Of a stretch of 64,000 nucleotides of DNA, positions 42,271-51,673 are shown piece after piece. Under the pieces are notes generated by a model that did not search any database, was not told the DNA's origin, and worked only from the letters and a program-made list of their open reading frames with translations. A program made the translations under genes and the position numbers. Source of the stretch: CBDFHC01 sp965247585 (GTDB taxonomy: Bacteria > Chloroflexota > Dehalococcoidia > Lucifugimonadales > GCA-2712585); assembly GCA_965247585.1 (NCBI GenBank), contig CBDFHC010000005.1, positions 1,265,890-1,329,889 of the forward strand. The letters run 5' to 3'. Numbering within the stretch: position 1 is the stretch's first letter; every line of letters starts with the position of its first letter.

Positions 42271-42629
42271 GGGAAAATCGGCTTATGTAATGCCTTGCAA
42301 GCCCTTGTGCTGGACGCGATTTTGTGGTAGCGGCGGAGGGTGGTAGGGCTAGAGTAGCTGCAGGCTTGGTGCGGGAGCGAGGCAAGTCCCTCAAACGATT
42401 GGTGCGGAAGGCCTGTAGACGATTCGGACTCGGGTGCGGGCTTGCCTCATAGGACGCCTTATCTACGGCATGAAGTAAGTTGAACATAGTGGGTAGCCGC
42501 GAGGATGTTCCAGCGCTAGCTAGGAAGTGAGGCAAGTGGGACAAGGACGCGGAACTGCGGCGAACGAAGCCGACGGACGGCTCAACCTGCGGGATGAGAC
42601 CCGGCGGGTTGCTGTTGTCCTCCCGACTT
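42271..42629. other. Intergenic region without a supported gene
   Basis: About 360 bases between hsdR and the replication-relaxation gene. GAGGCAAG occurs at 42379 and 42529 and inverted (CTTGCCTC) at 42441. A 151-codon minus-strand frame runs through it but starts inside hsdR and has a composition unlike a protein. Nothing else is recognised. Confidence 0.4.
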
Positions 42630-45600
42630 CTATTCCCCTGCCGGGGCGGCCGCGGCAGCTCCAACGTACGTAGCGGCGAAGACCATTTCAGAGAGCCACC
42701 GGCGGAACGATTCATTGTCGCTGAACTGCTTGAATAGCTCGGTGTGGTCTGCCAGGAGCTCGGTCATGGCGCGTTCCAGGGCCTTGTCGTGCTCGATTCG
42801 CGCGTTCTGTTGGTCGGAGTTTGCCATGGCGTTCTGGTACGCCCTGTCACCGGCAACCTTCGCGGGCAGCTCTTCGGCAATCACCTTCTCGATCTTGTCC
42901 GCGTCCTTCCACTCGATGTTGCCGAATCGGTCGTTGAAGTCTTTGATGATATTGGATAGCCGTTCCAACTCCGGCTCGGCCTTTTGCCCTCCGCCACTGG
43001 TGGATACCGGTTCGATCTCGGTGTCCTCGTCGGGAAGCTGGATGTCCCGCACCGCCTGCTTCTCCACCCGGTAGCTGTCCATGTCGATGGTATCGAGAAT
43101 CCCCTTCGACAAATCGTCCTCGATGGGCGCAGGCAGCTTTGGAACGAGGAAAGTCAAGAAGATGGAAAGCTTTTCCCACTCGGCGTTGGTGTAGGGAAGT
43201 ATCGAGGCCAGGAAGCCATAGGTGCGAAGGAACCCCTTCGCCGTGCCTTTGAAGTCCACCTGCCCATCCTCGTCAAGCTGTTCCCGGTAGACGGCAACGC
43301 AGGAGTCGAGGATCGGGTCGAGCTGGTCACGGTCCGTGCCGGAGAGATAGAGCTCCACCAACTGGTCGATCTGGGCTTGCTCATACACCTGATAGCCGTC
43401 GAGCGTTGCCTTGAGGTCGTGCAGCTTGTCGGGATCGGTCTCGTCGGCAAGGACCGTAGTGCGGTAGTAGTCGGCGAAGGAGTACTGGATAGTGTCCACG
43501 TCATTGGCAAAGTCGAGCACAAATGCATCATGCTTCTGGGGGTGTGCCCGGTTAAGACGCGAGAGTGTCTGCACCGCCTTGACGCCGGACAGCATCTTGT
43601 CCACGTACATGGTGTGGAGCAGAGGCTCGTCGTAGCCGGTCTGAAACTTGTCAGCGCAAACCAGGAAACGGTACGGATCCTTCTGAATCTCGTCGGCGAT
43701 GAGGTTCGAGGAGAAACCGTTCAGGGAAGCCTCTGTTACCTTCGTCCCTGCGTATTCGTGCTCACCGGAAAAGGCGACGATCGCCTGGTATGGACTCTTG
43801 CGCTCTGCCAAGTAGTCTTGGATAGCGTGGTAGTAGCGGATGGCGCGCTCGATACTGGCTGTCACCACCATGGCCCTGGCCTGCCCGCCGACCTTCTGAA
43901 GGCCGATGACCTGCTCGTGGAAGTGGTCCACCATGATCTCCGCCTTGAGGCGGATGGCATGATCGTTGTTCTCAACATAGCGCCTCAGCTTCTTCGCCGC
44001 ACGCTTCGTATCGAACTCCGGGTCCGCCTCCACCTTCTTGACCAGCCGGTAGTAGCTTTCCACCGGTGTGTAGTGCTTCAGCACGTCTACTATGAACCCT
44101 TCCTCGGTTGCCTGCTTCATGGTGTAGGAGTGGTACGGGACGTGCCTGACCTTGTCTCCCTCCGGGATAGGCCGGCCGAAGATCTCCAGCGTCCGATTCT
44201 TTGGCGTGGCCGTGAATGCGAAGTAGCTGGCGTTGGGCAGCATCTTCTTGCTCTCAATGATTTTGTTGATCTTGTCCTCGGTGGTCTCCTCTTCCTCTTC
44301 TGCGCCGGCCTGTCCCAGGGCCATGGACACCGAGGCCGAGGTGCGGCCTCCCTGGCTGGAGTGGGCCTCGTCGATGATGATTCCGAAGCTACGATTACGG
44401 TGTTCGTCCCCAATGGCGTCCAGAATGAAGGGAAACTTCTGTACGGTAGTAATGACAACCTTCTTCCCATCCTGAAGGAAGGTGCGCAGGTCCTTGGAGC
44501 TCTGGGCATGGCCCACCACGGAGCCCACCTGGGCAAACTGCCGAATAGTGTCCTTGATCTGCCTATCTAGAATCCTCCGGTCCGTGACTACTATGATCGA
44601 ATCGAAGAGGGCCTTGCCGCTAACCTCGAACCCAATTAGCTGGTGGGCAAGCCAGGCGATGGAGTTGGACTTGCCGCTTCCGGGTGAGTGTTGGATCAGA
44701 TACCGCTTGCCAACACCGTCTGTAGCCACATCCGTTAGGAGCTGCCGCACCACTTCCAACTGGTGGTAGCGTGGCCAAATTTGCACCCGCTTCTTACGCC
44801 CGGCCTTGTCATCCTTGGTTTCGACAACTTGGGCGTAGTTCTCAATGATGTCGGTGAGGCCTTCCCGGGTGAGGACCTGCTTCCACAGGTAATCGGTCTT
44901 GATTCCGTTGGGATTGGGAGGATTGCCCGCGCCGTCGTTCCACCCCTTGTTGAAAGGCAGGAACCAGGAGCTCTTCCCCTGTAGGTGAGTACAGAACTGC
45001 ACCTCGTGATCGTCGACGGCAAAGTGGACAAGGCAGCGCCCCAGATCGAAGAGCTTTTCGCGAGGGTTGCGGTCTTCCTTGTACTGCTTGGCGGCGTCCG
45101 CTACTGTCTGCTTGGTCAGACTGTTCTTCAGCTCGAAGGTGGCTACGGGCAGCCCGTTGATGAAGAGGCACAGGTCCAGGGCAAGCTGGGTGTTGTCCTG
45201 GCTGTAGTGGAGCTGCCTCGTCACGCTGAATCGGTTCTGCCCGTACTGGACCCCGGCCTTCTCGTTCCCCGGCGACGGTGTGCCGTACATGAGGTCAATC
45301 TGATGCGGACCGTGCTTGACGCCCTTGCGTAGCACGTCAATGGTCCCTCGCTTTGCGACCTCCCCTTGCAGCCGGGCCAAGAACTTGCGCCGCGTTGGGC
45401 TATCCTGGCCCAGGTCCAGCGACTCGGCTGCAACCGGCTGGGTCGCCTCCAGGAAAGAGGAAAGCTGAAAGAGGTCGACGCAGTACTCTCGATCGTAGTC
45501 GCTGTGGTCTCCGCCGATCCAGCCTACGCCGTAATTGGCCGGACGTTCTGCCACAGCGCCTCCCTGGGCAGGCTCACACGCATGGCCGGCCATGGCGATA

Positions 45601-45644
45601 CAGATGAGCCGCTCAAGTCCCTTCTCAGTGGTGTCTGTGGTCAC
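42630..45644 (-). CDS. hsdR: Type I restriction endonuclease subunit R
   Basis: 1004-residue motor and nuclease subunit of a type I restriction system. N-terminal nuclease D157...E171-L-K173 (LALDLCLF, ATFELKN), Walker A HSPGSGKSN at 319-327, DEAH box in IIIDEAHSSQGG, and helicase motifs through the NRAHPQKHDAFVLDFAND region. GTG start three bases past the DUF5615 stop codon's first base, so it belongs to the same operon. Full length, no disruption seen. Confidence 0.95.
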   Translation of the reverse strand: MTTDTTEKGLERLICIAMAGHACEPAQGGAVAERPANYGVGWIGGDHSDYDREYCVDLFQLSSFLEATQPVAAESLDLGQDSPTRRKFLARLQGEVAKRGTIDVLRKGVKHGPHQIDLMYGTPSPGNEKAGVQYGQNRFSVTRQLHYSQDNTQLALDLCLFINGLPVATFELKNSLTKQTVADAAKQYKEDRNPREKLFDLGRCLVHFAVDDHEVQFCTHLQGKSSWFLPFNKGWNDGAGNPPNPNGIKTDYLWKQVLTREGLTDIIENYAQVVETKDDKAGRKKRVQIWPRYHQLEVVRQLLTDVATDGVGKRYLIQHSPGSGKSNSIAWLAHQLIGFEVSGKALFDSIIVVTDRRILDRQIKDTIRQFAQVGSVVGHAQSSKDLRTFLQDGKKVVITTVQKFPFILDAIGDEHRNRSFGIIIDEAHSSQGGRTSASVSMALGQAGAEEEEETTEDKINKIIESKKMLPNASYFAFTATPKNRTLEIFGRPIPEGDKVRHVPYHSYTMKQATEEGFIVDVLKHYTPVESYYRLVKKVEADPEFDTKRAAKKLRRYVENNDHAIRLKAEIMVDHFHEQVIGLQKVGGQARAMVVTASIERAIRYYHAIQDYLAERKSPYQAIVAFSGEHEYAGTKVTEASLNGFSSNLIADEIQKDPYRFLVCADKFQTGYDEPLLHTMYVDKMLSGVKAVQTLSRLNRAHPQKHDAFVLDFANDVDTIQYSFADYYRTTVLADETDPDKLHDLKATLDGYQVYEQAQIDQLVELYLSGTDRDQLDPILDSCVAVYREQLDEDGQVDFKGTAKGFLRTYGFLASILPYTNAEWEKLSIFLTFLVPKLPAPIEDDLSKGILDTIDMDSYRVEKQAVRDIQLPDEDTEIEPVSTSGGGQKAEPELERLSNIIKDFNDRFGNIEWKDADKIEKVIAEELPAKVAGDRAYQNAMANSDQQNARIEHDKALERAMTELLADHTELFKQFSDNESFRRWLSEMVFAATYVGAAAAAPAGE

Positions 45645-45645
45645 G

Positions 45646-45981
45646 CTACCCCTCTTCCATCTCTAGGATCGGGACTTCTCTCAGTTCACCGGGGTGTATT
45701 TCGTCAAGGACAGTGCGAATCTCTTTTATACGTGGCTGGACATAGGGCCATGCCGTGGACAGCAGGACGACAATCGCCAGTCGCTTATCTATGAGGTTCA
45801 GTTGGTATCGCATATTTTGGTCAGTGGTGATGAGGACTTCGTATCCCTCCTGCTCGGCCTCCTCGATTAGGTCCCCATTACCGAGTCCTGACCATCCTCG
45901 CTCCGCTGCCGTATCCACTGAGTGTCCGTGCAGATGTTCTCGAAGCGGCCGAGGCGTTCCCTGGTCCAATAGAATCTTCAC
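45646..45981 (-). CDS. DUF5615 PIN-like toxin
   Basis: 111 residues: MKILLDQGTPRPLREHL (GTG start) with Asp6, NGDLIEEAEQEGYEVLITTDQNM with conserved acidic residues, then a LVVLLSTAW strand. DUF5615 proteins are PIN-fold relatives of VapC ribonucleases. The start overlaps the DUF433 stop (GTGA), the standard DUF433-DUF5615 toxin-antitoxin order. Confidence 0.85.
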   Translation of the reverse strand: MKILLDQGTPRPLREHLHGHSVDTAAERGWSGLGNGDLIEEAEQEGYEVLITTDQNMRYQLNLIDKRLAIVVLLSTAWPYVQPRIKEIRTVLDEIHPGELREVPILEMEEG

Positions 45982-46205
45982 GGTTCTGCGGAAACCTTGA
46001 CGGATTTCGCCGCGTATTCGAGAACGGCTCTGACCTTCCATTCCTCCACACCCTCGAACCAATCGAGAAACTGTTCTATCGTGGCGCCGCTCTCAAGGTT
46101 CTCGAAAAGAGCGGATACCGGCACTCTGGTGCCGGTGAACACCCAGGCCCCACTCAGCCTGCCGGGCACGCTCTCGACTGCCGGGCACTTTCCCCAGTCC
46201 GTCAT
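45978..46205 (-). CDS. DUF433 antitoxin
   Basis: 75 residues; VESVPGRLSGAWVFTGTRVPVSALFENLESGATIEQFLDWFEGV is the DUF433 helix-turn-helix fold (VapB45-like). ATG overlaps the hsdS stop (ATGA), and its own stop overlaps the toxin start. It is therefore translated as part of the restriction operon rather than from a separate locus. Confidence 0.85.
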   Translation of the reverse strand: MTDWGKCPAVESVPGRLSGAWVFTGTRVPVSALFENLESGATIEQFLDWFEGVEEWKVRAVLEYAAKSVKVSAEP

Positions 46206-47710
46206 ACGGTCACCTCGCTTTCCATTGCCAACTCTTCTGCCCATTCGTCGGGGTCGTGCAGGTCTTCGGCCACACTGTCTGCTAATGGTCCGCCCTCGTC
46301 CATAGGCTCTTCATCGTCGGCTTCGTCGGGCAGCTGGGCAGCCGCCACCCGCACGTCCAGCTTGCCGGTTACCACGTCGGCGATGAGCTTGGTGCGGTAT
46401 TCCTGAACTAGCTGAATCTGGCGGCGGGCGCGGGCGGTGGCGGCTTCGACGTCGGTAGTGGCCTTGTCGAGGTATTCCGCGATGGCGGATTGTTCGGCAA
46501 CGGGCGGCAGTGCCAGGCGCATGTATTTGAGTTGAGAGCTGTAGATATGCATTATGGTTATCCCACGCCCCATGCACGATTTTTGATACGCGCTCTGGAC
46601 GCAATCGGTCGCATAGCCCGTGAAGCGTGAGTTCACCTCGATTCCTGGACGGAACAGAATCACGTCACCACCACAGTAGGCTTTTGCATCAAGGAGGTTG
46701 ACTGCCGACTTACCAATTTCATCAATGGTCTCACCAGATCCGGCAAAGAGGATGTCACCGTACTGTATAGGCGTGTAGTTTGAAGACCGTTCTAGGCTAA
46801 TGTAGGAACGGCTGCGCTCTATGTGATACTTGTGGTGCATGTAGATGTCGCCATATCGAATGCACGGGAGCCCTACATCCACTTCGTCTTCTTTTGTGCC
46901 TCCGCCACCCTTAGAGAACTTGCCTATTCGACCCAGTTGCACCACCTCCCAATGCTCCGGCACCTCGCCGAGCCACTCGACGCCGGAGGGCTTGAGGCGG
47001 ACGTTGGGGTCGAGGCCGCGGGTGACGGCTTGGTTGATGACGGCCTGCTTCTCCTCATCTAGCAACGCGATTAGCTTTTGCTTGGCGCTGACGTACCGCC
47101 GGATGCGCCGGTCCACGTAGTGCAGGTAGCGGACGATGGCTGCCTGTTCGGGGAGGGGTGGGAGGGGCATCGGAAACGCACCAAGCATCGAGCGGCTAAT
47201 TCGATCCCTAGTACTGCCTCTGACAAGTGATCCTACCCAATCAAGATATTGACGCGATGACATGCAATGCACGACAAACTGTGCGTTGACATCATCACGT
47301 GGTTTCAGAATACAGACGTCAACAGATGTAATCATCCGTTTGCCAAGGAGCGGTGCCAAGCACGCCCTCGCAACAGGTTCTCCTAAGCGACAGACGAGTA
47401 CATCGCCTGGTTGGAATTCAGTACATGCGAACTCCTTATAGGTTTCTTCACTAATGTACCGAAACCCCTTTTCTCGATACTCGCCAATTCCAATGTTGCC
47501 TGTCTGAATTAGTCGGATACCTTCCGAAGTTATATAGGGACTCTCAATCCAGTCTCCATCTACGAAAGACTTATGATCTGAACGTGCCAAATTCTTGATC
47601 TTCTTCACCTCCCAATGCTCCGGCACGTCGCCGAGCCACTCAACGCCGGAGGGCTTGTACGCGGGGTAGCGGTGGAGGGTAGGGGGTGCTGGATGACTTG
47701 CTTTAATCAA
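46202..47710 (-). CDS. hsdS: Type I restriction-modification specificity subunit S
   Basis: 502 residues with two target-recognition domains, each introduced by the repeated YKPSGVEWLGDVPEHWEV-like element (near 18-35 and 247-264) and each followed by a conserved helix (PPLPEQAAIVRYL; PPVAEQSAIAEYL). The second half ends in an acidic tail. TTG start overlapping the RelA/SpoT stop (TTGA). The DNA target cannot be predicted by eye. Confidence 0.94.
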   Translation of the reverse strand: MIKASHPAPPTLHRYPAYKPSGVEWLGDVPEHWEVKKIKNLARSDHKSFVDGDWIESPYITSEGIRLIQTGNIGIGEYREKGFRYISEETYKEFACTEFQPGDVLVCRLGEPVARACLAPLLGKRMITSVDVCILKPRDDVNAQFVVHCMSSRQYLDWVGSLVRGSTRDRISRSMLGAFPMPLPPLPEQAAIVRYLHYVDRRIRRYVSAKQKLIALLDEEKQAVINQAVTRGLDPNVRLKPSGVEWLGEVPEHWEVVQLGRIGKFSKGGGGTKEDEVDVGLPCIRYGDIYMHHKYHIERSRSYISLERSSNYTPIQYGDILFAGSGETIDEIGKSAVNLLDAKAYCGGDVILFRPGIEVNSRFTGYATDCVQSAYQKSCMGRGITIMHIYSSQLKYMRLALPPVAEQSAIAEYLDKATTDVEAATARARRQIQLVQEYRTKLIADVVTGKLDVRVAAAQLPDEADDEEPMDEGGPLADSVAEDLHDPDEWAEELAMESEVTV

Positions 47711-48741
47711 CTTGTGGATAATGCCCTTCGCACTTGCCGAAGAAACCGTTTGACATCGAGAAAATAATTGGGGTAGGCGCGCTTAAGCGAATCTAGCGAT
47801 TCAACCGATACAAGGACTGTGTCTCCGGCAGCAACTTCCCCCTCTGCGTGCATATAGGCCTCTGATGCCCTATGAAAGTCACTCCGTCCAAAGCGACGTA
47901 CTCCTATCTTCCCGTTTACCCGGTCAAGTTGTAGCAGAAAGTAGTGGACATTCTTGAGTTTGGATTCATCAGATAGCACTCGCGTAGCTGTCGTATAGGC
48001 ATTAAGGCGGTTTATTACATCCAACTTTTCGGCATAGTGCCGTAGTTCATCTAACAACTCGCCGTGATGTTCTGGGGTATTTGGCACGATAGGTCTATTT
48101 TCCCGATGGGCAAATACGGAACTCATTAAGGCAAAGAATCTCAACCAGTCTTTATTACCCCGGCTTGATTTCAGTTCCTGCTCGGTAAACGTCCCAACAG
48201 TTTCAACTGCCGTTGCCCAGAAATGTTGAAGGTTGGAACGGATTTGCATCTCTATATTCAGGCCATTATAGGTATCTTTTTTGTCACTAAAGTAGCCGTA
48301 TATTAGATGATGTCCTCGGTACCCGGACTTCTTTGGGGTGTTCACATAATCATCCGTTCTAAGCAATCGATGTTTGATCCTGCTGTTTTGATACGCATCA
48401 ATTAACCTATCTGCGTGTTTAACGGAGCGAACCACCGCTCGGCACCCACCTAGGTCCTGCATCTTGGAGAGGTTCAACCAGCCGAATCGTCGGAGCTTGG
48501 ATTCGATAGATGACCGGCGCTTGATGCGTTGTGCAACCATGCTCTGCGAGTCAATCTGCTTTGACTTCTCGCGTAGATTTATCTGCATGGTATTCAGGGG
48601 AAAAGCATGAGAAGAACGCCAATTGTTTACAATTGTCAACATCTCTTCGACGGATAGATAAGAACACGCGTTGCCATCAACTAGAGCTTGACCCGCGGCG
48701 TTTATTTCCTCTCTAGAATATAGAGGACTAATCCATTCCAT
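47707..48741 (-). CDS. RelA/SpoT synthetase-domain protein inside the restriction operon
   Basis: 344 residues. Residues ~70-185 carry the RelA/SpoT synthetase fold: IKRRSSIESKLRRF, MQDLGGCRAVVRSV with the Asp, TDDYVNTPKKSGYRGHHLIYGY, IEMQIRSNLQHFWATAVET. Such enzymes move pyrophosphate from ATP to GDP/GTP, or in toxSAS/CapRel toxins to ATP or tRNA. There is no HD hydrolase, TGS or ACT domain. The C-terminal 150 residues are unassigned. It is 67 bases after hsdM and overlaps hsdS by 4 bases. Lower GC than its neighbours. A growth-arrest or anti-phage effector is an inference. Confidence 0.85.
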   Translation of the reverse strand: MEWISPLYSREEINAAGQALVDGNACSYLSVEEMLTIVNNWRSSHAFPLNTMQINLREKSKQIDSQSMVAQRIKRRSSIESKLRRFGWLNLSKMQDLGGCRAVVRSVKHADRLIDAYQNSRIKHRLLRTDDYVNTPKKSGYRGHHLIYGYFSDKKDTYNGLNIEMQIRSNLQHFWATAVETVGTFTEQELKSSRGNKDWLRFFALMSSVFAHRENRPIVPNTPEHHGELLDELRHYAEKLDVINRLNAYTTATRVLSDESKLKNVHYFLLQLDRVNGKIGVRRFGRSDFHRASEAYMHAEGEVAAGDTVLVSVESLDSLKRAYPNYFLDVKRFLRQVRRALSTS

Positions 48742-48808
48742 AGTAATTCACAAACTTACCTTTGTCGGTTAAGGCTCATGACTGGAACGATAACTCGACC
48801 TAACGGCG

Positions 48809-50920
48809 TTAGATGATCTCTGCCAACAGCCCTTCCGTATCCCGCTCCAGTGCCAGGATATCAGCCCGTATCTCCTCCAGGGGGCGCAATCGCTGGGGCT
48901 TGTAGAAGTGTCGGGTGAAGCTGATTTCGTAGCCAACTTTCACGCTGTCCGGTACGTACCAGGCATCTGGTGCGTAGGGCAGCACCTCGCGGCGGATGAA
49001 AGCCTCGATGCCGCCTTCGTGGAGAAGCGGCACCTGCTCTGTGTCGCGCAGGTCGGGATCCGGCTCGTACTCCACGACGGTGCTCTGACCGTCCACGGCA
49101 ACTTCGATAGGTCCGCGGATTGGGTCCGGTTTCACCGCGCCCGGCTTTTGGGTCTTCTTGATGACGGGCGCGGCGGCCTCTTCTCGGGATGCCAACGCCA
49201 TCTGCAACAGGTTCTTCCGCTTGGCCGTCAACTTGACGCCTTGCGCGGAGGAATCCGCGCCAACGGCTTCCATGAATCGGTTGAAGTCGGGGTGAGGTCC
49301 AGCGCCCAGCACTGTCGCCACCCGATCAACGACGCTGGCGAGCGGCTCTTCCTTCGCGTCACGGCAGGCGGCCCGGAACCGGGTGCGTTGTTCGGGCGAT
49401 AGATCGACGGTGAGCCGCAACGGGCGCTCTACGGTGACCTTCCAGTAGCCGAAAGCCTCGTTGGGGAATATCTTGGACTGCTCCGTCTCCTCGAAGGCCA
49501 GGAAGGCGTCGCAGATGCGCTGGATGTCGTCGTCGGACAGCTCGCAGTTCTTGCTACCCAGGTTCTTGCGCAGAGGGCGGAACCACTGGGTGGCGTCGAT
49601 AAGCTGCACCTTGCCTCGGCGATGCTCCGGCTTGCGGTTGCTGAGCACCCAGATGTACGTGGCAATGCCGGTGTTGTAGAACATGTTGAGCGGGAGGGCG
49701 ACGATAGCCTCCAGCCAGTCGTTCTCGATGATCCAACGGCGGATGTTGCTCTCGCCCTGCCCGGCGTCGCCGGTGAAGAGGGAGCTGCCGTTGTGGACCT
49801 CGGCGATGCGGCTACCCATGGCGGTGCCACTCTTCATCTTGCTAAGCATGTTGGCCAGGAACATCATCTGGCCGTCGCTGGAGCGGGTGATGAGGGAGTA
49901 GTCCGCGTCGCCGCCGTGCTCCACGACGAAGCGCGGGTCCGTAATATCGGACTTGCCGCCCATGCGTTCGAGGTCGCTCTTCCAGCTCTTGCCGTAAGGC
50001 GGATTGGAGAGCATGAAGTCGAACTCACGGGCCGGGAAGGCGTCGGCGGAGAGCGTGGAGCCGTATTGCATGTTGTCTGCCTCTCCGCCTTCTCCCTTCA
50101 GGATGAGGTCGGCCATGCTGATGGCGTAGGTCTCAGGATTCACCTCCTGGCCGTACAGATGAACTGACGCCTCCTAGCCTTGTTCCCTGGCCAGCTGCGT
50201 AAGCGTCTCTTCCGCTACCGTCAGCATCCCGCCTGTGCCGCACGCGCCGTCATAGACCAGGTAGGTGCCGGACCTGACATCTTCGGCAACCGGCAGGAAG
50301 ATGAGCCGTGCCATGAGTTGCACCACGTCCCTTGGGGTAAAGTGCTCCCCGGCTTCCTCGTTGTTCTCCTCGTTGAAGCGCCGGATGAGCTCTTCGAAGA
50401 CCGTACCCATGCCGTGGTTGTCTAGGCCGTCTAGACGCACGGAGTCGTCTCCGTTCAGGATGGGCTTGGGGCTGAGGTTGATCGAGCTGTCCAGGAACTT
50501 CTCCAGCAGGAAGCCGAGCACGTCCGCATCCACCAGCGTGGGAATCTGATTGCGGAACTTGAACTTCTCCAGGACCTCTTCGACGTTGGGAGAGAACCCG
50601 TCGAGGTATGCCTCGAAGTCTGCTCGCAACTGCTGTTGCCGCCCACGTGAAGCAAGGTCGCGGAGCCGGAAGGGCGAGGTGTTGTAGAAGGCTTCCCCGG
50701 ACGACTGGCGCAGTGCCCGGTCCTGGTTCGTTATGCCGGCGGCGTCCAACTGGGCCTTCATGCGAAGAACCGCGTCCTTGGTCGGTTCCAGAACTGCGTC
50801 GAGGCGGCGGATGACCGTCATGGGCAGGATGACGTCGCGGTACTTGCCCCGGACGTAGACGTCCCGCAGCACATCGTCCGCGATGCCCCAGATGAAGCTG
50901 CTGATGTTCAGGTTGCTCAT
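48809..50920 (-). pseudogene. hsdM: Type I methyltransferase subunit M split by an in-frame TAG
   Basis: 704 codons, one frame, interrupted by TAG at 50174-50176. Before it: N-terminal helical domain (NISSFIWGIADDVLRDVYVRGKYRDVILPMTVIRRLD) and motif I DGACGTGGMLTVAEE. After it, without frame change: ASVHLYGQEVNPETYAI, the catalytic NPPYGK (about 306-311 of the joined frame) and the C-terminal domain. The reading continues exactly as in intact HsdM, so a single substitution, possibly AAG to TAG, is likely. A GTG at 50143 could restart translation, giving 444 residues. Without read-through the AdoMet site and catalytic motif are on separate chains. Confidence 0.9.
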
Positions 50921-51270
50921 TGGTTCGCCATGCTCCTGTAGGCTGCCTTGACCATCTGGTCAAGGGCAACGGCGGCTTCCTCGTTGAGGCGGGGGTCGGA
51001 GTGGAGACAGGACGAGATCACCGCGAGGGGCTCCGGCTCATTCTTGGCGGCGGCGCTCCTGACGAATCGGTCTACGTCCAGTCCCGACCACGCCGCCAAG
51101 GCTGCGAGACCGTTCACGTCAGGGTGTTTGCCTTGTGACATACGGCTCAAAGTGGAGGCGCTGATGCCGCACTCCTCCGCCACTTGCTTCCAAGTGCAAT
51201 GGCGGGCCTGCCTCTGTGCGTCCAGAGCGGCGAAGAAGCCGTCGCCGTCGAACCTCGCTGTCTTGGCCAT
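50917..51270 (-). CDS. XRE-family helix-turn-helix regulator of the restriction operon
   Basis: 117 residues; TWKQVAEECGISASTLSRMSQGKHPDVNGLAALAAWSGLDVDRFV is a Cro/C1-type helix-turn-helix. ATG has AAGGAG 7 bases upstream, and its stop overlaps hsdM (ATGA), so it is the first gene of the operon and likely its controller protein. A near-identical copy lies at 54862-55215. Confidence 0.9.
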   Translation of the reverse strand: MAKTARFDGDGFFAALDAQRQARHCTWKQVAEECGISASTLSRMSQGKHPDVNGLAALAAWSGLDVDRFVRSAAAKNEPEPLAVISSCLHSDPRLNEEAAVALDQMVKAAYRSMANQ

Positions 51271-51293
51271 TAGCCGCTCCTTCGTGGTTCACA

Positions 51294-51673
51294 TCCGAGA
51301 TGGTCATCACCGACAGTGGAATGAATCGCCTATTCGATTATCGCAATTGTATGATACGATTGCAATAGCCGCCAGGGACTGAGGAGGTCCGACCCTCGAC
51401 AGTTCCGTCGTGAAGAAGGGAAGGAGGCGTGAAAGGCAGTAGAGCTATTACGGTCGTGCGGCGTTGAATCTCAGCCTTCTAACCTGCCACGTAGGTAACC
51501 AAGCGGTTAGGGTGGGTTAACAGCACAAGCCGCATCTCAAAGATGGTACTGCCTGCCGTCAAGTTAGTCACACTGCCATTGTCGTGTAACCTAACTTCAG
51601 CACACCCGGCGCGACAAGTTCGCACCTGCAACTCCACAGCAGAGATGCGTTTTCCACCACGAAAGGGGGCGTC
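51294..51673. promoter_or_regulatory. Divergent control region with an 11-bp inverted repeat
   Basis: 380 bases between the XRE gene and the SMC operon. Arms 51342-51352 (CGCAATTGTAT) and 51354-51364 (ATACGATTGCA) match at 9 of 11 positions about a single central base and are a candidate operator 72-94 bases upstream of the XRE start. A 32-base block at 51536-51567 is nearly repeated at 55252-55283 upstream of the second XRE copy. No gene is supported. Confidence 0.5.

Noticed and set aside
42260..42715. 151-codon minus-strand frame between hsdR and the replication-relaxation gene
   Set aside because: Starts inside hsdR, has Pro/Ser/Arg-rich composition and no ribosome site.
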